Program-made: the position numbers and the translations under genes
Notes under the pieces: model-generated
Databases searched by the model: none
What the model was told of the DNA's origin: nothing
The model's input: the letters and a program-made list of their open reading frames with translations, nothing else
NCBI GenBank assembly: GCA_002104905.1
Contig: MCFE01000106.1
Coordinates: 1 to 64,000 of the forward strand
DNA from: Basidiobolus meristosporus CBS 931.73
Taxonomy: Eukaryota > Basidiobolomycota > Basidiobolomycetes > Basidiobolales > Basidiobolaceae
Reading direction: 5' to 3'
Length of the DNA stretch: 64,000 bases
Shown: in pieces, positions 47,283-59,009 of the stretch
Numbering within the stretch: the stretch's first letter is position 1
Layout of the letters: every line of letters starts with the position of its first letter

Positions 47283-48560
47283 TTGGATAGTGCCACATAG
47301 TGCCAGCCTGTTTATGTTGCTGGCACTATCTGGCACTATAATTTTACCATAATACCAGTGGTAGGATATAGTTACTGATAATTATACTCAATCTTACTTA
47401 TGTTGCTCAGAGTAGTGCTTTCCTTGCTTTATTTACTCTTCATAATGCTCCAGACACATTTCTCTTAGTGGATGTCTTCTTGTATGAATATACTGTGCAT
47501 TGATAAGTACCTTAACTATTTTACCTATTCTGCTGTTTTCTCCTATATATGACTTTCCTCTGTATTTACCTGTCAATATGCTAAATCTCTTCAGATATCC
47601 AAATGTATGCTCCACCCTCACTCTGAAATGATGAAATATCTCATTGTAGAGCTTCTGCTTCCTGCTAGCACATCATTCCTTGGCTTCCTATAAGCTGTAA
47701 TACATCCTAATCTCTGACAATCCTCTCCTATATAAGCTAAGTTGGCCATACATTTCTCCCTGCTACTGAATTCCGGATGATTCTCTACCCAGAGTGCTTT
47801 ATCATGCCTTCTTCCAGCAAATGGCCTACTAAACCAGATGATGTTACCCTTAATGTCAGACAGTGCTTGAAACTTCACAGAGTGTGCCTTGTACCTGCCA
47901 GAATAAAAGCACCTCTGCCCTCTAGAAGGTCTGTTAATCCTGACTGGGAAGGTATCCAAAATACTCCTTATATGGAACCTGTTGCGGAACACTCTGGGAT
48001 ATGGAAGTCTATTGGAGCTTCTGAACCTAGTACTCCAAGCTTGCTCTAAGTCATTCATACCCTCTGCAAGGTAGTTCTCCATTGCTGTCAGCTGGGAATG
48101 AAAGCTTCTAGGACTTTTGTTGCCATGGATGGTGATATGAAACCTTGTAGGGAAATAGTTCTTGTAGTAGCAGAGAAGCTTAACAAGGGATCTCCTTGAG
48201 TATATTGGGGTATATGGACCACAGTACTTGGTATAGATCTCCTCTAATGTGTCAAAAGGAAATTCAGTGGTAGTGGTGGGATTGATGAGAAATGACCATT
48301 CAGATGAGTAAGTCATATTAGAATTGGTAAGGATTGGGCTGAGATGATTTGATTTGATTTGGCACAATCAGCTTTATTTATCTTATTTTCCATGCATTAT
48401 AACTAAATCTCCATCAATTGCTATGTATCCCATCATTATGTTGCAAAAATCATGCTCAAACAATGACTGGGTATTTTTATTGATGTTTTACTCACAAGTC
48501 TATAAACAAATAGGAAATCTGCAAATGATGTGATCTGATCTGTGTCAATGCAATCCAAGA
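47283..48560 (-). mobile_element. PIF/Harbinger copy A
   Basis: The left end shares AATAGACTTGTTCTGTTGG and a GTGCCAGCCTG/GGCACTAT-rich subterminal region with copies B and C. The shared end stops at ATAGACTTG, preceded by TTA, the usual Harbinger target. The right part after the transposase start shares about 150 bases with B, then loses similarity; the right terminus was not found. Confidence 0.65.
47433..48391 (-). pseudogene. Harbinger transposase (DDE_Tnp_4), copy A, one frameshift in the core
   Basis: Best preserved of three copies. The segment 47618-48367 includes SILDTFPVRINRPSRGQ (first Asp), FYSGRYKAHSVKFQALSD and FAGRRHDKALWVENHPE (second Asp). The last part, with RVEHTFGYLKRF (Glu), continues in another frame from 47621 to the stop at 47433. 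Relative to copy C a single base is missing near 47666 (CTAGCAGG against CTTAGCAGG). An early stop also separates the N-terminal MENKI-type start from the rest. Repair of these would restore a HARBI1-like transposase frame; as it stands it is dead. Confidence 0.8.
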
Positions 48561-49034
48561 TGCATTATGCATAATGTATGGAAAATTCAACAATCACATT
48601 AGTTTTCATATATATTTCATATAAGACCAGGTTGATGCCAATACACCACTGCATAAGCATTCAATTCCATCACTATGGTCCCTATACCAAGTCTCAACTC
48701 ATCTTTAGTTCAACCCAGACAAAACTCATCCCCCAGCTCACAAGCGCAGTCCAGACCAGAAAAGAAAATGTCTGATCCATTTGAGTTCTTACCAAATGCT
48801 TTCAGTAGGGCCTAAGTGTCTATGATGAGCCTTCATACAGATATTTGGGCACTACTCATTAATCTAGCAGGACTAGATACCTCAGAGAGCCAACAGAGAT
48901 GAAGGAACCTGAGTAGAAAGCTGTGGCATGAGTTCTACATCAAGATGCCAGCAGATGTATGAACAAAGATATATAACAGGACAAGTATTGAAATCAAGGA
49001 TGAGCTGAGAGTGAGAGGATTTGAAGAGGAAGCC
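48561..49034. other. Unassigned repeat-like sequence
   Basis: Between Harbinger A and the truncated copia. 48830-49020 has a discontinuous frame with natural-looking composition (ALLINLAGLDTSESQQR, RNLSRKLWHEFYIKMPADV), probably a fragment of an unidentified element. Confidence 0.4.
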
Positions 49035-51544
49035 ACATAATCAGAAATTATCCTATGATTTTTGGGCAGAATCAGTTGCCAAAGCTGTATACCTTAAAAT
49101 AGGAGTTATAACAGGTTACTTCAAGATTCTACTCCATTTGAAGCATGGTATGGGTACATACCAAGTGCAGAACATCTAAGAATATTTGGGTGTGTAGCAT
49201 AGGCCAAGAAACTGCCGGGAAATCAGCCAAAACTTGAGCCAAAAGGTGTAAAATGCATATTTTTGGGCTACTGCATTGAGAGTAAAGCATTCATACTCTA
49301 AAATATCAAGGCAAAGAAGCTAATCAAGTTCAGGAATGTGTTATTTGATGATGATTCAAAATTTCTACAAAAAAAGATATCAGATGTTAACAAAATCTGA
49401 TCTCAAGTCCACCAACTGTCAGGATTGAATCAGAGCAAAACAGTGAAGTTTCTTCTCACTCCATAGGACTCTAGAATCATGGTTCAGCCTGAAGAAGTGC
49501 CCAGAGATATTCCGGAAGTGACCATTCTAGTATCAAATGCCCAGAAATCCAACCAGACCAAATTTTAATATTTATGAGGGTGCAAACTTAGCCTATGCCT
49601 ATTCAGTCCATACTGATGAGCTCCAGACTGTAAAAGAGGCCCTAAATAGCCCTCAGACAAAGTTTGGAGACCTACAACAGCTAAGGAATATCAGGTCTTA
49701 ATGGAAAATCAAACTTGGGACTTAGTCAAGTTACCAATCAACAAAAAATCAATTGGATGCTTGCGGTCTTTAGAGCAAAATACAAAGTTAATAGTACAAT
49801 TGAAAGATGCAAAGCTAGACTTGTGGCCAAAGGATACTCTCAAACAAAAGGACTTGACTATATGGGGACCTTTGTACCACTAGCCAAGTTTAATTCTGTC
49901 AGATTAATATTGGCCATTGCATCCAAGCATAAGTTTTTATACATCAAACAGATGTAAAAACTGCATTTTTGAATGGAGAACTTGATAAGCATGTGTATAT
50001 TAACCAGCCAGATGGGTTTTTTGATCAAGATAATTCTCATTTAGTCTGCAAGCTTAGAAAGTCTCTATATGGACTCAAATAATCACTAAGAGCCTGGAAT
50101 TGCAAATTAGATTCTTGTTTGGAATCTTTGAGTTTCCAAAGGAGTAATGCTGACTATAGTATATACTATAAGCCAGATAGAGCCAAACCCAGTTCTAATA
50201 GCTCTGTATGTGGATCATCATATTATGGCAGCCAATAATCTTAAAACACTGAAAGAGACTAAATCCAGCCTATCTGAGGAGTTCAAGATGTCCAATCTAT
50301 GAGAACTCAGTTACTACTTAGGAATAGAGCTCTTCATAGACAGAAGTACCTAGACTATCACCCTAAGTCAATCCAAGTATATTCAAGATATACTAAAGTA
50401 CCAAGTGGAAGACTGTAAACTGGCAGCTACCCCAATGGAGACAAACCTTAACTTGGTCAAAACTCAACCAGGTCAAGAGAGCTTGGTGCCATCTGAAAGC
50501 CCTGACCTTCCTTATCAGTCTATAGCTGATTGTCCGTTGTATATCATGCTTGGACTATGTCCAGATAACTTGTATTCAGAGCAAGGTGTCAGCCAGCATT
50601 ATTAAAACTATGGATTGGATCATATTGTGGCAGCTAAGCAGATAATTGACACCTCAAAGGAACTGCTTATATCTGCTTAAGATACACTTATAAGGATTTG
50701 GAACAGGATCTTGTGGGATACTCTGATGCTGATTGGCGCCCAAATTTGGAACACAGAAGATCCACCACAGGATACACCTTCCTTTATTGTAAAGAAGCAA
50801 TCTCACAGAATTCAAGAAAGAACCCAACCATAGCACTTTCTACCACTGAAGAAGATTATATGGCAGCCTGTGAGGCTAAAAAAGAAGCAAAGTGGTTAAG
50901 GAAACTTTTTTGAGATTTAGGCTTATGTCAAAAAGCACCAATTACTTTATTGCAAGATAATCAAGGATGTATACCATTAGGTAGATATCCAACTTTTCAT
51001 GCTAGAATTAAGCACATAGATATTAGACTCCATTTCATATATGAAGCTATAGAGAATTACTTGGTTTATTTAGCTTAGTGTCCTATAGATGAGAGGATTG
51101 CAGACATATTAACTAAACCATTAGCTAGAGACAAGTTGGAATTTCTTAGGTCAAAATTATGACTAGTCAGTACAAGCATTTAGTTGCGTGGGAGTGTTGT
51201 AAAAACTCATAATTCCACCTAAATATTCATCTAGCTTAGTGATATAGATCATTATCTTCAGATTCTAGAAAATGCTGACCAAAATCCTTGTCAGGGCTTA
51301 CTTAGAATATATTTGCCAAAATATCAGGCACCCAGAAAATGAAAATTCTCAGAGTTGTCTAAACAGCCCCAAACTTTGCACACATATTCTTGGGGCCTAC
51401 CAAAGCCTATTCAATGTGTTTGTTATGCCAAGACCATGTAAAAGTATAAGTACTACTTTTACATTCAGTAAATCATTAAGAAAAAACCGCATAATATACT
51501 TGTTCTCCCAATCACTTCCTATATCTCCAAGACATTTACAGCAG
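49035..51544 (+). mobile_element. 5'-truncated, decayed Ty1/copia copy with 3' LTR
   Basis: From 49035 (NYPMIFGQN in integrase) to 51194 it follows the intact copia nearly base by base, with many stops: integrase end, RT (50041-50100 KSLYGLK), RNase H (GYSDADWRPNLEHRRSTTGY near 50720). The 3' LTR is 51195-51544 (TGTTGTAAAAACTC to CATTTACAGCA). The 5' half is missing. Confidence 0.85.
51195..51544 (+). repeat. 3' LTR of truncated copia
   Basis: 350 bases, preceded by purine tract GCGTGGGAG; same family as the LTRs at 42161 and 46695. Confidence 0.8.
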
Positions 51545-52034
51545 CTTCCACTACTGCCATGTATACCTCCTGAACATTTGCAAAGAACCTTTTGGTATTG
51601 GGCCAATATGTTCCTTCTCCCTAATGGCTTCTAGTCCCCCTTACAGGTGCAGTCTGGCTCTTGTTTGTGTGAATTCCATATTGAACAGTGTAGAAATGGG
51701 CTTGTGACCAAGAGAAATCTGGCTTACCTTGGTTGAGCTTTGAGTTGCTCTGTTCAATAGTCACACAGAGTACCAGCCTGTTTATAGTGCCAAATTGATC
51801 TGGCACTCTATGGCACTATCTGGCACTATAATTTCTATCAGAATGCCAGTGGTAGGATAAAATTACTGGGGATTTTATTTAATCCTACTTTTGTTACTCA
51901 GAATAGAGCTTTCCTTGCCTTATTTACTCTTCATAATGCTCCAGACACATTTCTCCCAGTGGATGTCTTCTTGTATGAATATACTTTGCATTAATAAGTA
52001 TCTTAGCTATTTTACCTATTCTGCTGTTTTCTCT

Positions 52035-52403
52035 TGTTACAAGTCTTGGTATAAGAGTTGTAGAGGAATAGGGAGTTTAGCTAGTATTGTATTCACTAAA
52101 ACTTGAACTGATTTTTATTGAGGTTCCAGCAGCTCCTTATATACATTTTGCCAGATCATTTGCTGACTAATTGTATTTCCTAATGTAGGCTATGGCTGAT
52201 GACTCATTTGATTGCATCATCATCACCCAATTAGATCCTACTTGATACAACTATTTCTGTCTGATAAGGATCTGCTAATTCATCTGCTGACTAATACTAC
52301 TGATTTGATAGATAACAATGATGTACTGATAGGCTAAACATAAAACTAATTGATGTAACTAAAAACTGATCTAACTTAAACATTCAGGCGGTAGATCATA
52401 ACA
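52035..52403 (-). repeat. gypsy LTR (3' in element sense)
   Basis: 369 bases, TGTTACAAG to ATCATAACA, flanked on its right by TTCTCCCCCACT, the polypurine tract read in reverse. Confidence 0.9.
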
Positions 52404-52455
52404 TTCTCCCCCACTAAAGTTGAGAGGGTTCTCCTGAATATCTTTTCTTGTGATA

Positions 52456-55400
52456 CTAATACCTTGATGGTTCAGTATTGTCAGCAAGTCTTGCAAGCTT
52501 GAGTCTGTCTCTATGAACTAAATCTTCCCAGATATTCCCTTGTTTATCCACTAGTTGGTAAGTTGCAAATGGACATTCTCTGATAATCTTGAATGGTCCT
52601 CTCCATTGTGGCTCACACTTCTTCGAAGTGTTGTTTCTTAGCAATACAAAGTTCCCAACTATCAATGCTTCTGGTGCTATAGTCTTATCAAATCTCTGCT
52701 TCATCTTTTCTGCACTTTGAGATACTTTGGCCTGTGCCTCTTGTTGTCTTTGTTCCAATTGCTGGTGTCTACTGGGCTGACTAAGTTCATATTCTAAGGC
52801 ATCTGTAAGCTTGGGTTGTGTGAAATCTCCTGGAATCTTTAGTTCACATCCATACACTAAGTAAAATGGTGATTGTTGAGTAGTGTTGTGTACTCTAACT
52901 CTGCAGGTAAAAAGTGCTTGATCTATATACTCATCCCATCTACTGACAGCTCCATTTGCATACTTGGCCAGCATTTCTCCAAATAATCCATCAAAGCGTT
53001 CAGTGACTCCATTAGTTCTGGGGTGATATGCCAAGGTTTTCAAGTGTTTAATCTGCTGCATTTCCAGGTAAGCCTCTAATGTCTTTGCCATAAAGTTTGC
53101 TCCTCTATCAGATAAGATCTCCACAGGGCATCCAAACTTCATCAGGATCTCATAATAAATGAAACTTGCAACTTCTTGTTCACTGGTTATTGGTAAAGGT
53201 TTAGCAACTGGCCATTTAGTGGCATGGTCAATTGCTACTAGGATCCGGTGGTGTGGTGGTGTATAGGTCCAAGGGAGAGATACGTCCAATACTTCTCAAG
53301 TGTTTTGTGTGTGGGGTGTTCACTGGGTGCAATAACCTCTGGCAAAAGCTTGCTAGGAATACTTGGGTTCTGTCTCTAATCTAATGTGAAGGGGAATAAA
53401 GCCACAAGCTTGTCAAGGGAAAGCTATTGATCTACAATCCCCAACTTAGTTGGCGTCTTAACAAAAGTATGTGCCGGGTTCAGCGTCCTTTGAGATGACA
53501 ATGTACTAAAGCTTCCAAAGTCAAAACAACTGTAAACTCCACCAGCAGGGACTTGATAAGAATGCAGCTGTGGTCAATAGTTACAAAGACAGAAAAGGAT
53601 CTTTGCCTGTACAAGAACAAACTTGGGAAAGAATCAAATATAATAAAAGATACCTACTCTGAGTATTCCTTACAAGTAGTGCCTCCAAGGTCAGTTGGCT
53701 GTCAGCGGGGTTTCCTGGGAGTGTCCTGTGGTCTGGGGTTGGAAGTTCAGGTAGCAGCAGGTAGCAGTGATCACACTAATCAACAAGTCGGTATATTGAT
53801 AAAAGGGATGATGATTTATTGTTGAGGGATAGCCTCCCTTATATACTATTCTTACTGGCTAAGTGATTACTAATCATGGTGTTCCAGAAGGTTCTGGATA
53901 TCAATAGAAATCTTAATGACATCAGAATGACCTAAGAATGTTCTAAGTAGGTGCCGGAAGGCTCTAGGAGGCACAGCACATCCAACTAAGCAGGAATCAG
54001 TATTCTGAAACCTGTGTAACATGGGGATACCATATATGGTATGGAAATGGTAGGGATGGTGACATGGGTTGATCATGTGTCATGGGTACTGGCGCGGGTA
54101 CTGGCCTAATATAGAAGTACTTATAGCTAGTAATCTTACATAAAGTGAGGGGTAACTTATGCAATAAGGTAAGCAGGTGTGATAGTCAACTGGCTTATGG
54201 GATAGTACTGATTGGGTAAAACAAATGGGATAAAACTAAAATAAGTGTAGTAGAGATATAGGGAAGTAGAAAATAAGGGAATGAGCACATCTGTCAGTGG
54301 GTGTCACTGTCACCCCACTACAGCGGTTGCATTTCCTGGTGGTTGGGAGTCTTCCAATAAAGTCAACTCCCCATCTCTCAAATGGTCTTCCAGGCTCCAA
54401 AGGGAAGAGGTCAGCAATTCTTTGTGGCTGGCCTTGATTGATTTGGCAGTTTGGGCATGTTTTCATTAACTTCTCAATATCCTGTTTCATTCTGGGCCAC
54501 CATGCTCTGGCTTTCACAAGGCTATAGGTTCCTTCAATCCCAAGATGTCCATATCCATTGTGTAGCTTATGTATTAAATCCAGGCAAGCAACATAAGGAC
54601 AATAGGCAATAGGGCTTCCATCAACAATTTGGTAGAGTGTTTCATCCTGTATAACAAATTTGCTGGCTTCATCCTGGATTATCTTCTTGATATCTTCATC
54701 CACCTCATTAGGAATGGCTTGGTCCTTCAAGTACTTTGGTAATAGGCTAGGCCAATCTGATTCATGCACCAAGTTGAGTTGTGCAACTTAATCTAATCTT
54801 GATAAGGCATCGGCAACTGTGTTGTTTTTTCCAGGGCAGTAGACAATCTCCAAGTCTAATTGCTGAATGTATTCACTTCATCTTGTCACTCTTCTAGAGA
54901 GTACCTTCTGAGTAAATCTATACTTGAGGGAGGCATGATCAGTCTTCACAGTGCGTTTGACTCCTTCAATATAGCATCTCCATGTCTTCAAACAGTGTAT
55001 TACAGCAAGCATCTCCTTGTCATGGACTGGATAGTTTTGTTCTGCTGAGTTCAGTTTCTTGGATTCAAAGGCAACAGGGTAGTCCTTTCCCTTATGTTCT
55101 TGGCTCAGCACTCCACCAATTGCATAATCTGAACCATCTGTGCACAGAGTGAACTCTTTTCTGAAGTCTGGTATTCTTAAGCTTGGCAGCTTAGCAAGTT
55201 CATTCTTGAGCGTCTGGAAGGCAGTCTAATAAGCTATGTCCCACTTGTTGGTATTGTCTTTCTTGAGGCTATCAGTTAAAGGGGCAGCAATACTTGCAAA
55301 CAACTTGACAAATCTCCAATGATAGGAAACCATTTCAAGGAATGATCTGAGCTCTGATATGCTATGGGGCTGCTTCAGATTCTTGATTACTTCCACCTTC

Positions 55401-56148
55401 TTAGGGTCTGAGGTTACTCCTGTGCTAGTCACTATGTGTCCCAAATATTCAATGTGTTCCTTGAAGAATTCACAATTGGGTAGCTTGCCATAAAGCTTGT
55501 TCTCTCTTAGCTCTTCAAGACCTTTTCAATGTGCACCAAGTGATCCTCTTCTGTCTTGCTGTATATCAGTGTATCATCTAGGTAGATTATGACAAACTTG
55601 TCTAAGTACTACTGGAAGACAGTCTGCATCAGGGTCATGAAAGTTGCAGGGGCTTTGGTGAGGCCAAAACTCATGACTAAGAACTTGTAATGTCCAAATC
55701 TGGTCCTGAATGCTATCTTAGGGATGTCTTCTGGCTTCACCCTAATCTGGTTGTATCCTGACATGAGGTCAATCTTGCTGAAAATAGTGGCTCCAATGAG
55801 TTAAGCCAAGAGCTCAACAATCTAAGGTATGGGGTACTTATACTTCATGGTAACTGAGTTGAGGGCTCTGTAGTCAATGCACATCCTAAGTGTTCCATCC
55901 TTCTTCTTCACAAAAAGTACTGGTGCTCCCCAAGGTGACTTGCTGGGTCTGATATATCCTTGCTCCAGTAACTGATCTATTTGTCTCTTCATCTCTTCCA
56001 ACTCCAATGGACTCATTCTGTAAGGTGTCTTACTCACTGGAGGGCTATCTCCTGTTTCAATGGCATGATCCACATCTCTGACTGGTGGTAGGCTTACAAG
56101 CTCTTCTGGAAATAAGTCTGAATACTCCTTCAAAAGAGTCTGGACCTT
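52456..56148 (-). pseudogene. gypsy pol (RT, RNase H, integrase), interrupted
   Basis: RT starts [39 protein letters not shown] and MCIDYRALN are present (55822-56133), then [20 protein letters not shown] and [13 protein letters not shown]. RNase H: TLCTDGSDYAIGGVLSQEH (near 55140), KTDHASLKYRF. Integrase: GYGHLGIEGTYSLVKA, CPNCQINQG, WGVDFIGRLPTT before and ILVAIDHATKWPVAKPLP, LSDRGANF, NGVTERFDG after the insertion at 53252-54322. In-frame stops at 55822, 55801, 55619, 55226, 54878 and 54788 and a frameshift near 55525. C-terminal part ends at 52456 without a chromodomain. Confidence 0.88.
53252..54322 (-). repeat. Solo-LTR-like insertion within gypsy integrase
   Basis: About 1.07 kb separates ...CCGG and ...CGGTTGC of the integrase frame; removing it rejoins KCNR and ILVAID. 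Read on the minus strand it starts TGTAGTGGGGTGACAG and ends with CACCACA, has TATATAAGGGAGG and, 20 bases on, AATAAAT, i.e. LTR-type promoter and poly(A) signals, and has no coding frame. The target duplication is degraded (CGGT on each side). Confidence 0.65.
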
Positions 56149-57591
56149 CTAGGGTACTGGAGTCAAGGAATCCTCCTGTAATACTGCCATGAGGAACATC
56201 TGGGTGCCTTTTCTTAGTGCTCTACAGAACTGTGTCTTGCTAAGCTCACTTGTCTCACACACACTGGAATTAACCAAGCTGAAATCCAGTCTGGCAGGTA
56301 ATAGCTCATAGGTCTTGTTGTCCTTCTGGATATGAGTAGCATGGGTTCTCCAGTTGATTGATGGATTACAACAAAATAGCCAGGTTTTCCCAAGTACAAG
56401 GTCAAACTTGCAGTTCCTAAATATATAGGCCTGTAGATCTTCTTCATAGTCATTGATCTTCATCCTTACTGGCTGAGTAATATGGTTTATTATGTGAGAG
56501 TTCCCATCAGCTGCTGAGACTGAAGTAGGTTTGGTAGGTTCTGAGTTGATTCCAGCTTTCAGAGCAACTTGCTCTGACATGTACTCATGCAATGCTCCTG
56601 AGTCAATCATGAACTTGGCAGGTACTCCATTAATTACACCATTCAAGTATAATAGCTTTCCTGAGCTTGAGGCCATCTGGGATAGGTATTCTTCTGTCAT
56701 GTGGAAGGTGAGTTCTGAGTCTTCTTCAAGTTCATTCTCCATATTACTATGCTCCATGGCCTCAATACGGTTAAAGGTTCTTGATGGCTGGTGTCCATTT
56801 CTTCTCTTAGGGCAGTACCTTGCAATATGTCCTTGCTGGTGGCAATTGAAGCAAAGTCCTTTCTTCTTACATTCTTCTGAGGTAGGATTCTTCTGCATAG
56901 CGTCTATTTCCATTGGCACTGCTTCTGATTGTCTTCTTTCATAGTGATTGTAGCCTCTATGATTAGTCATTGTTGGCTTCCCAACTCCAAACATAGCTGA
57001 GTCATAGTCAATGGCAATCTTGATGGCTTCTTTGATAGTCTGAGGTCTTTGATAATTCACTTCCTTACAAGTTCTTTCTTTCAACCCATCAATAAAGTAT
57101 TCTACTTGATCCAGAGGGTCCATTCTTTCAATTTGCCCAAGTAGACATCTACATTCAAAGATGTATTCTTGGACCATTCCTTTTTGTCTGAGTATCTTCA
57201 ACTTTCTTCTTAGTAGTGTCTGTTGGTGTGGGGGCTCAAAGGCATCCTGAATTTCCAACACAAACTCAACCCAGGTAGAGATTGTAGAGCATCCCATCAT
57301 AGTGGCTGACCCGCTCTTGTTGTGGTACCACTGCAAAGCTGCATCTGCCAGGTAAGAGGCTGCATAATGTAACTTGCTTTCTGGAGCAACTCCTTTAGCC
57401 TTGAAAGCTTCTTCAATCTGGAAGAGCCAAGTTCCCAGGTTTTCATTGACTCTATCATGGTACCGGTTGACCTTCACGCTAAAGTTGCTCTTGACAGGGT
57501 TTTGTTGGCTTTGAGCCATGGTAGTCATTCCTTGTTACTGCTGGTCCAGGACTTGTTGCATAGCATTCTTCCATTCTTGAGCTTGCAACAT
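56149..57591 (-). CDS. gypsy Gag-protease
   Basis: A clean 459-codon frame runs from 57528 to TAG at 56149-56151. Upstream the same frame continues to an ATG at 57591 (MLQAQEWKNAMQQVLDQQ) but is cut by TAA 57535-57537, likely from CAA. Domains: retrotransposon Gag (LHYAASYLADAALQWYHNKS), zinc knuckle CFNCHQQGHIARYCP, and an aspartic protease (KFMIDSGALHEYMSE ... DLVLGKTWL). After the TAG the frame reads on directly into reverse transcriptase. Confidence 0.85.
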
Positions 57592-57649
57592 CTTGAGGGA
57601 GGCTTCTTCTTTCTTCAGGAGGGATGTTTCTGGTTATTGCTGCTACCAA

Positions 57650-58018
57650 TTTTACAAGTATTGGTATAAGAGTTGTAGAGGAATAGGGAGTTTAGCTAGT
57701 ATTGTATTCACTAAAACTTGAACTGATTTTTATTGAGGTTCCAGCAGCTCCTTATATACATTTTGCCAGATTATTTGCTGACTAATTGTATTTCCTAATG
57801 TAGGCTGTGGCTGATGACTCATTTGATTGCATCATCATCACCCAATTAGATCCTACTTGATATAACTATTTCTGTCTGATAAGGATCTGCTAATTCATCT
57901 GCTGACTAATACTACTGATTTGATAGATAGAACTGATGTACTGATAGGCTAAGCATAAAACTAATTGATTTAACTAAAAACTGATCTAACTTAAACATTC
58001 AAGCGGTAGATCATAACA
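57650..58018 (-). repeat. gypsy LTR (5' in element sense)
   Basis: 369 bases; the inner end reads TTTTACAAG instead of TGTTACAAG, otherwise nearly identical to the left LTR. Confidence 0.9.
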
Positions 58019-58022
58019 CTCT

Positions 58023-58873
58023 TATATCTGACTTTCCTCTGTATTTACCTGCCAATATGATGTATCTCTTCAGATATCCAAATGTATACTCTATCCTCAC
58101 TCTGAAATGAATAAACATCTCATTGTAGAGCTTTTACTTTCTGCTAAGAACACCATTCCTTGGCCTCCTATAAGCAGTAATACATCATAATCTCTGACAA
58201 TCCTCTGCTGTAAAAGCTAAGTCTGCCATGCATTTCTTCCCTGAACTGAATTCTGGATGATTCTCTACCTAGAGTGCTTTGTCATGCCTACTTCCTGCAA
58301 ATGGCACACTAAACCAGACAAAGTCACCCTCAATATCAGACAGTGCTTGAAACTTTACACAGTATGCCTTGTACTTGCTAGAATAGAAGTACCTCTGCCC
58401 TCTAGAAAGTCTATAAATCCTGACTGGTAAGGTATCCAAAATACTCCTTATATGGAACCTGTTGCTGAGCACTTGGGGATATGGAAGTCTATTAGAGCTT
58501 CTGAACATAGTATTCCAAGCTTGCTCTAAGGCATTCATACCCTCTGCAAGGTGGTTCTCCATTGCTGTCAGCTGGAAATGAAAGCTTCTAGGACTTTTGT
58601 AGCCATGGATGGTGGGATGAAACCTTATAGGGCAATAGTTCTTGTAGTAGCTGAAAGGTTAAAAAGGGACCTCCTTGAGTAGACTGGGGCAGATGGTCCA
58701 CAGTACTTGATATAGATCTCCTCTAATGTGTCAAAAGGAAATTCAGTGATAGTGATGGGATTGATGGGAAAACACCATTCCAATGAGTAGGTCAAATTAT
58801 AACTGGTAGGTGATTGGTCTGAGGCAATTTGAATTGATTTGGTGCAATCAACTTTAGTTATCTGATCTTCCAT
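58023..58873 (-). pseudogene. Harbinger transposase, copy B
   Basis: ATG at 58873 (MEDQITKVDCTKSIQ). 58269-58562 holds SILDTLPVRIYRLSRGQ, YCVKFQALSDIEGD and FAGSRHDKAL. Stops and frameshifts occur near 58625 and 58269. The last codons, with the catalytic Glu motif, run to 58023 and continue beyond the gypsy insertion at 51890-52034. Confidence 0.8.
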
Positions 58874-59009
58874 GCATTATGACTAAATCTCCATCAATTG
58901 CCATATATCCCATCAATATGTTGCAAAAATCATGCTCAAACAATGACCTAGTAATTTTATCAATGCTTTACGCAGAAGTCAATAATCAAATAGGAAATCT
59001 GCAATTGAT

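Larger units (their letters stand above)
52035..58018 (-). mobile_element. Ty3/gypsy LTR retrotransposon, young but mutated
   Basis: 369-bp LTRs with TGTTA...TAACA ends, 4-bp target duplication CTCT (52031-52034 and 58019-58022), primer-binding site next to the right LTR (TGGTAGC, matching the 3' end of initiator tRNA), polypurine tract AGTGGGGGAGAA next to the left LTR. About 10-12 differences between LTRs, the youngest large insertion here. Order on the minus strand: gag-protease, RT, RNase H, integrase; no chromodomain seen. A solo-LTR-like insert sits in the integrase. Confidence 0.92.

Noticed and set aside
48550-48585. 14-bp palindrome CATTATGCATAATG as possible element end
   Set aside because: Not shared with the other Harbinger copies and not flanked by a target duplication.
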